Position numbers and translations under genes: made by a program. Below are positions 32,577 to 43,129 of a stretch of 64,000 bases of DNA, one piece after another. The stretch's first letter is position 1. Every line of letters begins with the position of its first letter. The notes below the pieces were generated by a model that did no database searches, was not told the origin of the DNA, and was given only the letters and a program-made list of their open reading frames with translations. Origin of the DNA: Oceanidesulfovibrio marinus (GTDB taxonomy: Bacteria; Desulfobacterota; Desulfovibrionia; Desulfovibrionales; Desulfovibrionaceae); assembly GCF_013085545.1 (NCBI RefSeq), contig NZ_CP039543.1, positions 3,007,322-3,071,321 of the forward strand. Direction: 5' to 3'.

Positions 32577-33731
32577 TCACTCCGGGTTGGACTGTGCAGG
32601 TGTGCGAAACGATATGACAAAGGCCGCGACCATTGCCGCGGTAATTCCCAGAGCGCACAGGTGGAAGGACTGTCGGGGCGACGCCGTCCCCATGATCGCG
32701 CCCAGGCCATCCAGCACCAGGGGCGAGATGAACTGCCCAAGGAACAGGCAGCTGCTCGCCACGGCCATGGCCAGCACGGTGCGATGGCGCGGCACAGCGC
32801 CGGTGATGGACACCAGGATGAGCGGGAAGAGCGAGCCGTAGCTGAAGCCGATCAAGACCACGCCGGCCACCACGGGCGCCAGGCTCGCCGCTGCGCTGAG
32901 CAGCCAGAAGCCGCCGGCCATGCACGCGAGCATGGCCGTGACCATCCACCTGCCGACAAGGCCATGGACCCGAGAGAGCACGAGGCCCGCCACGAAGCCG
33001 GACGCCGTGATCAGGGCGATGACCATGCCGGAAAGCCTGGCCTCGCCGATGTGGTTGGCCTGGAGGAAAAGCGCCATGTTGGTGGGGATGCTGTAGAACA
33101 CGAGCATCAGCAGCAACACGGCCGCGCCGTTCAGGTACACGGCCAGGGGCAGGTTCTTGAAGCCGCCGCCGGGCCGGCCGTCGCTCTTGGGCTCCGGCAG
33201 GAGGAAGAAGACGAGCAGCCCCGTGCCCAGGGCGAAGCCGTAGACACCAAAGGAGTAGCGCCAGGAGAGCGAAGCCAGCCAGCCGGACAGGACCATGGCG
33301 ACGATGCCGCCCAGGTTGGACGAGGCCGAGAGCTGGCCCATGGTGCGGATGCGCTCCTCGCCCTCATAGAAGTCGCCCACCAGGGCCGTGGAGATGGGCA
33401 TGATCAGGCCCACGCCCATGCCGAGTACCACCCGCGTGCCGAGCAGCGTCCATATGGAGGAGGCCAGACCACCGCCCATGCCACCCACCAGGTAGACCGC
33501 CAGCCCCAGGAGCAGGGTCCGCCGCTTGCCCCAGCGGTCGCAGATGCGGCCGGAGATGAAGTTGAACGGAATGATCATGACCGAGGCCAGGGTGAGCACG
33601 AGCTTGATCAGCGTCTCGTCCGCCTGGGGAAAGGCCCGGCCGATCTCCCCCAGGGCCGGGGCCACGGCCGCGCCGGACATCACCGTGATCAGCGAGATGG
33701 ACAGAATGGTTGGTTTGAGCCCCCGCGACAT
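32577..33731 (-). CDS. MFS transporter, probable drug/metabolite exporter
   Basis: 384 residues with 12 predicted membrane segments. The MFS loop signature between segments 2 and 3 reads GRICDRWGKRR, and segment 5 has the exporter-type pattern with PISTALVGDFYEGEERIRTMG before it. The gene starts at the ATG overlapping the marR stop by one base (TAATG), with GGGAGGAG upstream, so the two are translated together. Control by the MarR protein suggests efflux of a toxic or aromatic compound; the substrate is unknown. Confidence 0.88.
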   Translation of the reverse strand: MSRGLKPTILSISLITVMSGAAVAPALGEIGRAFPQADETLIKLVLTLASVMIIPFNFISGRICDRWGKRRTLLLGLAVYLVGGMGGGLASSIWTLLGTRVVLGMGVGLIMPISTALVGDFYEGEERIRTMGQLSASSNLGGIVAMVLSGWLASLSWRYSFGVYGFALGTGLLVFFLLPEPKSDGRPGGGFKNLPLAVYLNGAAVLLLMLVFYSIPTNMALFLQANHIGEARLSGMVIALITASGFVAGLVLSRVHGLVGRWMVTAMLACMAGGFWLLSAAASLAPVVAGVVLIGFSYGSLFPLILVSITGAVPRHRTVLAMAVASSCLFLGQFISPLVLDGLGAIMGTASPRQSFHLCALGITAAMVAAFVISFRTPAQSNPE

Positions 33732-34192
33732 TACGACTCCTCCCTTGCTCCACGCACGTTGGCGTCGGCATTGCGCGCCAGCCGTTGCAACCCGTCAAGC
33801 ATCGCGACCCTCTCGTCATCGGAAAAACCTGCTGTCAGAATCTCGGTCCAGCGGTTCAGCACGGCCGAAAACTCGTCCTGCACAGTCATGGCCTTGGGCG
33901 TAAGGAAGACGCGGTTCACCCGCCTGTCGGCCTGGTCGCGTTCCCGGCGCACGTAGCCCTCGCGCTCCAGCCGTCCCAGGCCGCGGGCCGTGTTGGCCTT
34001 GTCGATGCGCGCGCGCTCGGTCAGCTCCTCCTGGCTCAGGCCATCCTCGATGTAGAGCTCGGCCAGCAGCAGGAACTGGCCCGGGCCGATGCCCAGGTGC
34101 TCGTACTCCCTGGTCACGTAGGTAATGAAGTCGCGGTGCAGCAAGGATATCCACCGGCCGAAAGATTGCTCGCGTGGTCGATGCGTGGTCAT
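33731..34192 (-). CDS. MarR-family transcriptional regulator
   Basis: 153 residues with a winged helix-turn-helix (LGIGPGQFLLLAELYIEDG, LSQEELTERARIDKANTARGLGRLEREGYVRRE and the wing DQADRRVNRVFLT). It forms dimers in the family. The ATG at 34192 follows AGGGTGAG; a TTG start further upstream is not needed. It is the first gene of an operon with an MFS exporter and a cupin. Two identical half-site palindromes flank its own promoter, so it should repress the operon until a phenolic or similar ligand binds. Confidence 0.9.
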   Translation of the reverse strand: MTTHRPREQSFGRWISLLHRDFITYVTREYEHLGIGPGQFLLLAELYIEDGLSQEELTERARIDKANTARGLGRLEREGYVRRERDQADRRVNRVFLTPKAMTVQDEFSAVLNRWTEILTAGFSDDERVAMLDGLQRLARNADANVRGAREES

Positions 34193-34208
34193 GGTTCTCA
34201 CCCTATTG

Positions 34209-34250
34209 GTTGCTGTCGCAACTATAAGACACGATCGTTGCGCACGCAAC
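34209..34250 (-). promoter_or_regulatory. Autoregulated marR promoter with two operator palindromes
   Basis: On the minus strand TTGCGT (34249-34244), a 17-nt spacer and TATAGT (34226-34221) make a good -35/-10 pair. Two copies of the same inverted repeat, GTTGC-N4-GCAAC, lie at 34237-34250 (over the -35) and 34209-34222 (at and just past the -10), 28 bp centre to centre. A MarR dimer on either site would block RNA polymerase. Confidence 0.8.
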
Positions 34251-34301
34251 CATCTGGCTCAATTTTTTGTGTACTGCGATTTTGTCAGCATTGTTGCGGG
34301 C

Positions 34302-35729
34302 CTACCCTGCCACCCAGTCTTCCAGCAGCGGGGGCTTCATAAGCTGCCCGGCCAAGGGACGCCACTCGCACACGGCGGTGAGCTCCACCCCGTGCTGCAT
34401 GATGGAGGTCGGCCGGTCCGAGGAGACCACCACGGCCACCATGTCCGGGTTCTCGGCCGTGAAGCGCAGGGAGGAGTTGAACCGCGCTCCCCGTGCACGG
34501 TTCTCGCCAGGCACGGTGTGACCATCCAGCAGGCAGCCGAAGCCGTGCAGCTTGAGGTCCGCGCCGATGTGCAACGCGCCGTCCACCCGCGCCAGGGACT
34601 TGGCAAGGTCCAGGTTGTAGTCCTTCACCAGGTCCAGGGGCACATCCATGTGCTGCCCGGCCAGGGTCAGGGGCTCCACCCCCAGATCGATGACGATGGT
34701 GCAGCCGTGCTTGGTGTCCTGCGCGTCGTGCACGATGCTCTGCACGATCTGGAACAGCATGTAGCGCGAGCTCTGGTCCAGGCGGGACTCCAGCAGAATT
34801 TCCTCCAGATGCACCAGCTTGGCCCGCCGCGTGGAGGAGGAGAACCGGCCGTCGGCAAAGCTGCAGACCAGCGTGCCGTCCATGTGCAGATAGCCGTACC
34901 CGCCGTGGTAGTCCGCCACCAGGGCAGCGCGTGGGATGCGTCCGTTGGAGACGCCCACCACGTTGACCCCGTCCGAGACCAGGTGGCAGGAGAGGTCTTC
35001 CGTCACCTGCAGCAGCTTGCGCACGTGCTTGAAGTTGGACATCCGCGGCTGCTCCATGCTGGGAAAGCGCGCCATGAAGTGCGTGGTGCGCACCAGGGAG
35101 GGCTCCACGAACACCAGCCGGCCGCGTGGCCATTGCCCTTCCTCCATTGTTTTGGAGATGCCAAGGACCGCATCGAGCGCGGGGTAGATGCGCAGCCGCG
35201 TGTCCCAGCCCATGATACGGTTGCGTTCGTCCACGATGAAATCGCGCACGGCGTGGGCCGAGTACTCGCGCACCAGGTAGCCGGAGGTGTCCGGACACAT
35301 GATGCCGCGCGTGGCAAAGTGCTGCGAGACCAGCCCTACCGCGTGCTCCAGCCAGCGGCGGGTGGGGCCGGCGCAACACAGATCCGGGTGGTGCTCCGTA
35401 AACCACATCTGAAAGGCGCAGGACTCAGACCGGCCCGCGTAGGTGATGAGTCCCACGGGATCGAAGTCCGGATCGTTGATCTCTTCCACAAAGCCGGGCT
35501 GCAGCGGCCTGCCCACGCCGCGCCATTTTTCGGAGCCCAGGAAGTACTGGCCCAGCTTGGGCTCATGCCCGTCGAGCAGAAACTGGGGATCGCACACCCG
35601 CAGCGGATCGTCCTCGCGCACACGGAAGACCACGGCGGCGCGGCTGGGGCCGGAGTAGTGGGAAAGTCCATCCGCCAGCCCGTCCAGGATGTGGTAGAGG
35701 ATGAGGTTCTCGAAGGAAGAGTGGGGCAC
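34302..35729 (-). CDS. DisA_N-type (diadenylate cyclase-like) domain protein with degenerate RHR motif
   Basis: 475 residues. The C-terminal third (about 360-460) has the diadenylate cyclase fold: a DGA motif in VDGALHIGADLKLHGFG (about residue 380) and the strand VAVVVSSD. The position of the cyclase RHR motif reads RGARFNSS (about 410), so the ATP-binding arginine/histidine set needed for c-di-AMP synthesis is not intact. The N-terminal 350 residues match no family I can name; they contain many conserved-looking aromatic and acidic positions. Translation is placed at the GTG at 35729, after GGGGGTAAGG, because no ATG precedes the homologous region and the next gene is divergent. It may be a nucleotide sensor and not an enzyme. 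Confidence 0.7.
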   Translation of the reverse strand: MPHSSFENLILYHILDGLADGLSHYSGPSRAAVVFRVREDDPLRVCDPQFLLDGHEPKLGQYFLGSEKWRGVGRPLQPGFVEEINDPDFDPVGLITYAGRSESCAFQMWFTEHHPDLCCAGPTRRWLEHAVGLVSQHFATRGIMCPDTSGYLVREYSAHAVRDFIVDERNRIMGWDTRLRIYPALDAVLGISKTMEEGQWPRGRLVFVEPSLVRTTHFMARFPSMEQPRMSNFKHVRKLLQVTEDLSCHLVSDGVNVVGVSNGRIPRAALVADYHGGYGYLHMDGTLVCSFADGRFSSSTRRAKLVHLEEILLESRLDQSSRYMLFQIVQSIVHDAQDTKHGCTIVIDLGVEPLTLAGQHMDVPLDLVKDYNLDLAKSLARVDGALHIGADLKLHGFGCLLDGHTVPGENRARGARFNSSLRFTAENPDMVAVVVSSDRPTSIMQHGVELTAVCEWRPLAGQLMKPPLLEDWVAG

Positions 35730-35938
35730 GCCCTTACCCCCAGGTCTGGATGTTATCGCCAAAGACACCGGCACGGTATGCAGCTTTGGCGGCCCTGTCC
35801 ACTTCCGCGCCGTGCCATGGCGAACGTGATCCGCAGCGCCGGGGGATGACAGCGGCCCCGCCGCCGCGTATGAATAGGACCATAGACCAACCGCGCCCGC
35901 TGCCCGGAGCGTGGCGGCAATCACTGTTCGAGGAAACC

Positions 35939-37087
35939 ATGCACCTGGACGCCCTCATCCTGCTTCCCGGTCCGGCCGAAGACGAGACCTCGCCTCCCTG
36001 GCTGACGCCCATACAGGGCCGCACCCTTCTGGAGGACACGGTCTGGAACCTTTCGAGGCACGGCATCCGCCGGCTCTTTCTGGCGGCCGGCAGCGGGGGA
36101 GCGGACCTTACCGCCCATCTTGGCAACCTCTTTCCGGATGTGAATTTCGTGGATCTGGCCGTGGACGGCCTTTCCGCCGCCCTGGACGCGACAAAGGGGC
36201 GCATCACCAAGTCCTTTGTGCTTGCGGACGGCCGCGCGCTCTTCGACTGCAACTACCTCGGCCTCGAGCTCCTGCGCAAAGAGCACTGCGCGGCCGCCGT
36301 CGTTGCCCTGCCCACGAGCACACCGTCCCACCCGGTCCTGCTGGGCGATGGCGGCATTCCTTCCATATTCGGCGAAGGCGCGCCAGGCCCGGTCGCCATG
36401 GACTCCGGCCTCTGCGTGCTGGAGCGCGACGCCGTTGTGGACGATGCACCGGAGACCGTGACGGCGCTGCTCAGAAAGCTTTCTTCCACCGGCAGGCTGC
36501 AGGGCGTCGTCCTGCAGGGCTTCCACCTGGACATGCGCCTGCCCGGCGACCTGGCCACGGCCGAAAAACAGCTGGCGCAATGGCGCGTCAAACCAGCCGT
36601 TTTCCTGGATCGCGATGGCGTGCTCAACGAGGACCACGGCTACGTGCACACTCCCGAAGATTTTGCCTGGATCACCAACGCGCCCCTGGCCGTGAAGGCG
36701 CTCAACGACAGCGGCGTCCTGGTCATCGTGCTCACCAACCAGTCCGGCGTCGCCCGCGGCTACTTCACCGAGGACGAGTTCCGCGAGTTCACCGGCTGGA
36801 TCGACGCACAGCTCGCCGAGCACGGGGCCCACGTGGACGCCACCTATCACTGCCCGCACCACCCGGAGCACGGCGAACCGCCCTATCGCGCCACGTGCGA
36901 TTGCCGCAAGCCGTTGCCCGGTCTCATCGACCAGGCCGTGGCCCAGTGGTCCATCGCCTTGAATAAAAGTACGTTGATCGGGGACTCCGACCGTGACCTG
37001 GAGGCCGCGGCGGCGCGGGATATCCCAGCGCTGCGCTTCGAAGGTGGCGACCTGCTCAACTTCGTCAGAAAGCACGACCTGGCGTAG
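35939..37087 (+). CDS. Nucleotidyltransferase-like domain fused to GmhB-type HAD phosphatase
   Basis: 382 residues in two parts. Residues 1-215 resemble a sugar-phosphate nucleotidyltransferase (LTPIQGRTLLEDTVWNL, SFVLADGRALFDC, ending with the GFHLDMRLPGDLATAEKQL segment common to such enzymes), but the N-terminal signature GGxGTRL is replaced by LILLPGPAED, so activity is doubtful. Residues 218-382 are a histidinol-phosphatase/GmhB-type HAD: nucleophile Asp224 in FLDRDGVLNED, TNQSGVARG, zinc ligands in CPHHPEHG and CDCRKPLPG, and GDSDRDLEAA. The closest pathway is D-glycero-D-manno-heptose 1,7-bisphosphate dephosphorylation for LPS core. GAGGA precedes the ATG at 35939. No other heptose genes are adjacent. 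Confidence 0.8.
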   Translation: MHLDALILLPGPAEDETSPPWLTPIQGRTLLEDTVWNLSRHGIRRLFLAAGSGGADLTAHLGNLFPDVNFVDLAVDGLSAALDATKGRITKSFVLADGRALFDCNYLGLELLRKEHCAAAVVALPTSTPSHPVLLGDGGIPSIFGEGAPGPVAMDSGLCVLERDAVVDDAPETVTALLRKLSSTGRLQGVVLQGFHLDMRLPGDLATAEKQLAQWRVKPAVFLDRDGVLNEDHGYVHTPEDFAWITNAPLAVKALNDSGVLVIVLTNQSGVARGYFTEDEFREFTGWIDAQLAEHGAHVDATYHCPHHPEHGEPPYRATCDCRKPLPGLIDQAVAQWSIALNKSTLIGDSDRDLEAAAARDIPALRFEGGDLLNFVRKHDLA

Positions 37088-37105
37088 CGGCCCCTGTCCA
37101 GCTTC

Positions 37106-38302
37106 TTAGACTGGCGGCGACGCCTGCTCCGCGACCGGCAGCGCCGTCTTTGCCGTTTTTCCGAGCCCCAGCAAACTGACGGCCAGAATCAGCGCGAACG
37201 CCAGCACGCCCGCCAGCATCAGCACGAACGTCTCCCAGCCGAAGTGCTCGTACACAAGGCCCGGCGCCGAGGTGCCCAGCGCGCCGCCCACGTAGTAGAA
37301 GGAGAGGTACAGCCCGTTCACCACCCCGCGGTGGCTGCCGGCCATGCGCTGCAGCAGGCCCGGCGCCGTGGAGTGCACCTGGAACATGCCGCCGCAGAAC
37401 ACGAACATGGCCGCAAAGGAGAGCCCGGCCCCGGCCACGGCGAACACGGGCGTGACGCACAGGAAGACCGCGAGGCCCAGCAACACCGCGCGCATCTCGT
37501 TGCCCAGGGCTCGCACCGTGCGCGGAGCCATCAGCGAGACCACGATGCCCACCAGGTAGCCCGCGTACATGGCGCCGATGCGCAGCTCGGACACGCCGCC
37601 GCCAAGCTGACTGAGCCGGAACGGCAGGAAGTTGAGCAGCGAGGCAAAGACGAAGAACACGCAGAACACGATGGCGTAGATCCGCAGGAAACCGGGCAAA
37701 CGCAACACCTGGAGCAGCGTTCCCGGCTTGATGCGCGTGTAGGCCGCGCTTGTATCGGCGCGCAGGCCCGTTACCAGCAGCGCGCCGCACAGCAGGGTAG
37801 CCCCGAGCCCCAGGAAGGCCACCCTCCAGTCCAACAATGTAGACACCGCTCCGGCCATGAACCGGCCGAAGAAGCCGCCGAAAATGGTCGCCGCAATGTA
37901 GATGGACATGGATCGCCGGAGCGTCTCGGCCGACGTGTCGCCGGCGCTGGCCACCAGAGTCATGCAGCAGGTGAGCACGGCCGGAGCGCAAAGCCCCTGC
38001 ACCAGCCGGAAGACCATGAACACTCTGTAGGACTCCGCGGCCGCAAGGCCCAGCGACGAAAACCCGAGCAGCCCCACGGCCACCACCAGCACGCGCTCCG
38101 CCGGCACGGACTCCAGCAGCAGGCCGTAGAAGAGCGGCGCCACACCCAGGGGGAGCAGCGTGGCTGTGGTAATGAGCGAGGCGTGCGCCGCGTCTACCTG
38201 GAACGCCTTGGCCAAGTGCGCCAGTAGCGGTTGCGGAGCGTAGATGGCGGAGAAGGTGGAAATCGTGACGAAAATGATGATGAGCAGTCTGCTGCGCCGC
38301 AT
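37106..38302 (-). CDS. MFS transporter, YnfM-like exporter
   Basis: 398 residues, 12 predicted membrane segments. It starts with LLIIIFVTISTFSAIYAPQPLL, the first segment pattern of the YnfM/arabinose-efflux group, and contains GLLLESVPAERVLVVAV at the segment 2-3 loop and SYRVFMVFRLVQGLCAP before segment 5. GAGGG precedes the ATG at 38302. It is convergent with the HAD fusion gene and stands alone; the substrate is unknown. The 287 bp upstream, towards glnD, holds no recognisable gene. Confidence 0.87.
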   Translation of the reverse strand: MRRSRLLIIIFVTISTFSAIYAPQPLLAHLAKAFQVDAAHASLITTATLLPLGVAPLFYGLLLESVPAERVLVVAVGLLGFSSLGLAAAESYRVFMVFRLVQGLCAPAVLTCCMTLVASAGDTSAETLRRSMSIYIAATIFGGFFGRFMAGAVSTLLDWRVAFLGLGATLLCGALLVTGLRADTSAAYTRIKPGTLLQVLRLPGFLRIYAIVFCVFFVFASLLNFLPFRLSQLGGGVSELRIGAMYAGYLVGIVVSLMAPRTVRALGNEMRAVLLGLAVFLCVTPVFAVAGAGLSFAAMFVFCGGMFQVHSTAPGLLQRMAGSHRGVVNGLYLSFYYVGGALGTSAPGLVYEHFGWETFVLMLAGVLAFALILAVSLLGLGKTAKTALPVAEQASPPV

Positions 38303-38589
38303 AGCATTCCCTCGACACCCGAGCCGGGCGGGCCGGGGCCTGTCGCGCATCCGGTTTAGATCTGGGTTTGGTAACGGGGCGGCATTTTCCGGAGTGCCGA
38401 TTGACCCTACTCCCAGTCGGCAACACCTGCAATCTCCCCTGTGCAAAAAGCCTTTTCATACCGACATCGTCACAACCGGGACGACGCCGGGCACAAAGCT
38501 TCCGGGGGAAGGTGGTCGAAGGAATGAAGCAGGGATCGAGTGCTGTGCAGCTCCCGGCATGTGCGTTGCTGCGGCAGGTTCGTGGAGGC

Positions 38590-41289
38590 TCAGGACGTTC
38601 CGCCGCTTTTCGCGGCCGACTCCTCGTCCTCCTCCCCATCGCCGGACGCCTCGCACACCGCTGCTGCCGCGGCCTCGGCCCGGTCATCGCCGAGCAGCCC
38701 GCCGGCCTGCTCCCGCACCTGGAACGTCACGGTCAGCTCCGGCCCGCGCAGGGCTATCTTGGCTTGGCATACGTCCAGCCCGGCGTCGCGCAGGGCGCAG
38801 GCCATATCGTAGACCACGCCGTACCGCGCCGGCGCCGTGGCCTCGATGACCGTGTACACTGCGGACAGATCGCGCCGCGGCCTGGCCGAGCACGCAATGT
38901 GCGACGGCTCGGCCGGAGCCAGGGGCGAGGCCCGGCGCTCCGCTATGCGGTAGGCCAGGTCAAGCCGGCCGGCCGAGGCTTCACGGATGTGCATGGACAA
39001 ACGCTTGAAGACCTCTTCGGGGTACAGCGCGTCCGGCAGGCCCCCCACGGTGAAGATGTCCACGGCCGTGCCGTCTCCCAGGGTGAAGACGTCTGCGGCG
39101 TGCAGGCTGAGCTGCTGCAGGGCCATGGCTCCGGTGAACGTGGCGAAGAGGCCGGGCGCGTCCCGCGCAAACAATGTCACCTCGTAGAGCCCGGCGCCCA
39201 TGGCTCGCGTCAGGATGCGGTTCACGCCCAGGCCGCCGCGTCCGGAGGGCTTGCGCCGGATGTCTTCCTCCTGGTCGGCTATGAGCCTGCCGATCTCCTC
39301 CATGTGCGTAACGATCTCGGACGCATCCCGCGTGAGCAGATATCGCGGCGGCAGTTTGTCCAGCCAGCGCTCCACCTCCGCCGCTTCGAAGCGGCCCCGC
39401 GCCTGCCGGCGGACCCTGTCGCGCGCGTTCATCAGTGCCTGGGCGGCATGCGGCGCTGCCAGCGGCCCTACGGCCAGCATGTGGTCCACCTTTTCCACCA
39501 GCTCGCACAAAAGGCGCGCCAGCCAGGCGTTCCAGGCGGTGGGGCCCGTGGCCCGGGCGTCGGCAATGGTCAGCAGGGTCAGAGCGGCGAGCCGTTCGCG
39601 GCTCTCCACGATGCCGGCGACCTTGGCGATGACCGACTCTTCGGAGAGGTCCTCCTTGAGCGCCGTGAGCGAGAGCAGCAGATGGTTGGCCACCAGAAAG
39701 CCCACGCGTTCGATCTCGCCGTAGGGCGCACCCTGGCGCGTCAGCACCCTGGCCACGATGTGTTCCCCGGCAGCCTCGTGGTCGGCCTGCGGCTTGCCCA
39801 CGTCGTGGAACAACGAGGCGGAGACCAGCTCCTCGGCGCTGCACATCTCCAGCGCCCTGGCCGACAGCTCCGCCAGCCACCGGCCGGAAGCGCCCTCAAC
39901 CGGAGGCTCATCATCAGCCTCGACCCGCAGCAGATCGCGCATGGTCCGCACCGTCTCCAGGGCGTGGCGTCCCTGTGTGTGCACATGAAAACCGTCGTAC
40001 TGCACGAGGTTCTGCATGCACCCGAACTCCGGATAAACCGCCGTAAGGAAGCCGGTTTCCAGACACTCCTGGGCAAAGAGCAGGCCGTGCTTTTCCAGCA
40101 GCATGCGCGGAATCCGCTCGGCCGCATCCCAGAGCTGGGCGTTTTTAGGCTGCATGGCGGCCAGCGCGCGCCGGACTGCCCGGCGGCCCGCCAGCCCCAG
40201 GGGTACGCCGCTGCGCACCACCTCGGACAGCATGTCCCAGGCCGAATCGCACGACGGCAGCGCAGGCAGTGGATCACCATCCCAGGCGCGCCAGAACTGC
40301 GCCCAGCCGGCCCGAACCACGTACGCCGCCGCATGGACCATGTGGATGAATTCTTCCCCGGCCACGGCCTGGTCTTCGGTTTCGATGCCGCAGCTTCGTG
40401 CATAGTCGGGCGCTTCCTCCAGAATGATCCGGTTGCGCTTGCCGCGGGTGCGGCGCTGCACGGCGCAGCGCGCCCGGAGCAATGCCTTTCGCGCCTCGTC
40501 CAGCTCGGCCAGGTCGGCGTCGCTGAACAGCGAGACCGCGACAGTGCCCGCGACGGCGGCTCCGACCGAGTCGCCATTGGCCCAGGCATGCAGCGAATCG
40601 AGCCAAACCATGGTCTGGAGGTCGCGCAGTCCGCCCCGGCCGTGCTTGAGCTCCGGCTCCAGCAGCGCCGCCACATCGCCGTACTCGTCCGCACGAATGG
40701 CCGCGGCTTCCCGCAAGGCGGCGGCCAGACCGCCGCGGCGGCGCGCCATGTCCGCGCCGAGCTCCTTCTTCAATCTGTCGAAAAGCGCCCTGCCGCCGGC
40801 GATAAACCGCGCATCCATGTGGGCCATGGCCGCGGGCAGGTCCTCCTGTGCGAGATCCACGCACTGCCGCACGGTGCGCACGCCGTGGCCGACATCGAAC
40901 CCGGCGTCCCACAGCGGCAGCAGAATGTAGCCGGCGATGCGCTCCACCTCTTCGGCCTCGCGGTAGAGCTCGTCATCCACAAGCAGCAGGATGTCCACGT
41001 CCGAGTGCGGGCAGAGCTCTTTGCGACCGTAGCCGCCCAGGGCGACCACCGCCACGTGCGCCGGAGGCCCTTCAACGTCCAGAAAATTGGACTTCTCTGT
41101 GGAATCGTCCCCGCCGGAAACAGAACGCTGCGCCTTGGCGGACGGTTCTGAGACCGCCTCGCCAAGACGCAGCGCAAGATAGAGATCCATGGCGCGAGCC
41201 GCCGCCAGCCAGGGGGTTCCCGCTTGCCCCGGTTCGTCTGCGGCTTCCCGGCGCACCGCCTCCAGGGCGTGGCTCGCATCCATGGTCAT
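38590..41289 (-). CDS. glnD: PII uridylyltransferase/uridylyl-removing enzyme
   Basis: 899 residues, the usual GlnD length. GlnD adds UMP to the T-loop tyrosine of PII when nitrogen is scarce and removes it when glutamine is high. Domains: nucleotidyltransferase (GGYGRKELCPHSDVDIL, 85-101, catalytic Asp97 and Asp99), GlnE-like helical region with WLDSLHAW and HAAAYV motifs, HD hydrolase domain (LFHDVGKPQADHEAAGEH, about 490-510) and two C-terminal ACT domains (about 700-899) that sense glutamine. It starts 9 nt after the PII gene, with a weak ribosome site, so translation is coupled. Only one of the two PII paralogs in this window has the target tyrosine. Confidence 0.95.
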   Translation of the reverse strand: MTMDASHALEAVRREAADEPGQAGTPWLAAARAMDLYLALRLGEAVSEPSAKAQRSVSGGDDSTEKSNFLDVEGPPAHVAVVALGGYGRKELCPHSDVDILLLVDDELYREAEEVERIAGYILLPLWDAGFDVGHGVRTVRQCVDLAQEDLPAAMAHMDARFIAGGRALFDRLKKELGADMARRRGGLAAALREAAAIRADEYGDVAALLEPELKHGRGGLRDLQTMVWLDSLHAWANGDSVGAAVAGTVAVSLFSDADLAELDEARKALLRARCAVQRRTRGKRNRIILEEAPDYARSCGIETEDQAVAGEEFIHMVHAAAYVVRAGWAQFWRAWDGDPLPALPSCDSAWDMLSEVVRSGVPLGLAGRRAVRRALAAMQPKNAQLWDAAERIPRMLLEKHGLLFAQECLETGFLTAVYPEFGCMQNLVQYDGFHVHTQGRHALETVRTMRDLLRVEADDEPPVEGASGRWLAELSARALEMCSAEELVSASLFHDVGKPQADHEAAGEHIVARVLTRQGAPYGEIERVGFLVANHLLLSLTALKEDLSEESVIAKVAGIVESRERLAALTLLTIADARATGPTAWNAWLARLLCELVEKVDHMLAVGPLAAPHAAQALMNARDRVRRQARGRFEAAEVERWLDKLPPRYLLTRDASEIVTHMEEIGRLIADQEEDIRRKPSGRGGLGVNRILTRAMGAGLYEVTLFARDAPGLFATFTGAMALQQLSLHAADVFTLGDGTAVDIFTVGGLPDALYPEEVFKRLSMHIREASAGRLDLAYRIAERRASPLAPAEPSHIACSARPRRDLSAVYTVIEATAPARYGVVYDMACALRDAGLDVCQAKIALRGPELTVTFQVREQAGGLLGDDRAEAAAAAVCEASGDGEEDEESAAKSGGTS

Positions 41290-41298
41290 GGATGGTTG

Positions 41299-42859
<1,561 letters not shown>

Positions 42860-43129
42860 CGCGTGCTCCCTCCCTTGGGTTTAAGTTTCCGGTGGTGGTA
42901 CAATTTTGTATGTCAGTTGTCTACATTTTTGAAATGTTATTCATAATATGGTTAAATAGTTAATGTATCACCGTGCTGATTGTTACATTTTCTTATGGGA
43001 GCGTAACGGTTTCACCCATGTTCCTTTTTCCCGGACACGCCCAGCCTTGAACATTGCATTTTTGACATGTTTGTCTAACGCCCTCTCCTCATGGCCTTTA
43101 CCGGCGGCCTGGGATAGTTATTAGATACC

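Noticed and set aside
34125-35849. 574-codon open frame opposite the DisA_N-domain gene
   Set aside because: The sense strand has a conserved domain and a ribosome site; this one has neither.
38368-41151. 927-codon open frame on the plus strand opposite glnD
   Set aside because: It mirrors glnD and exists because high-GC codon bias keeps the antisense frame open. It has no ribosome site or recognisable domain, while the minus strand encodes all GlnD motifs.
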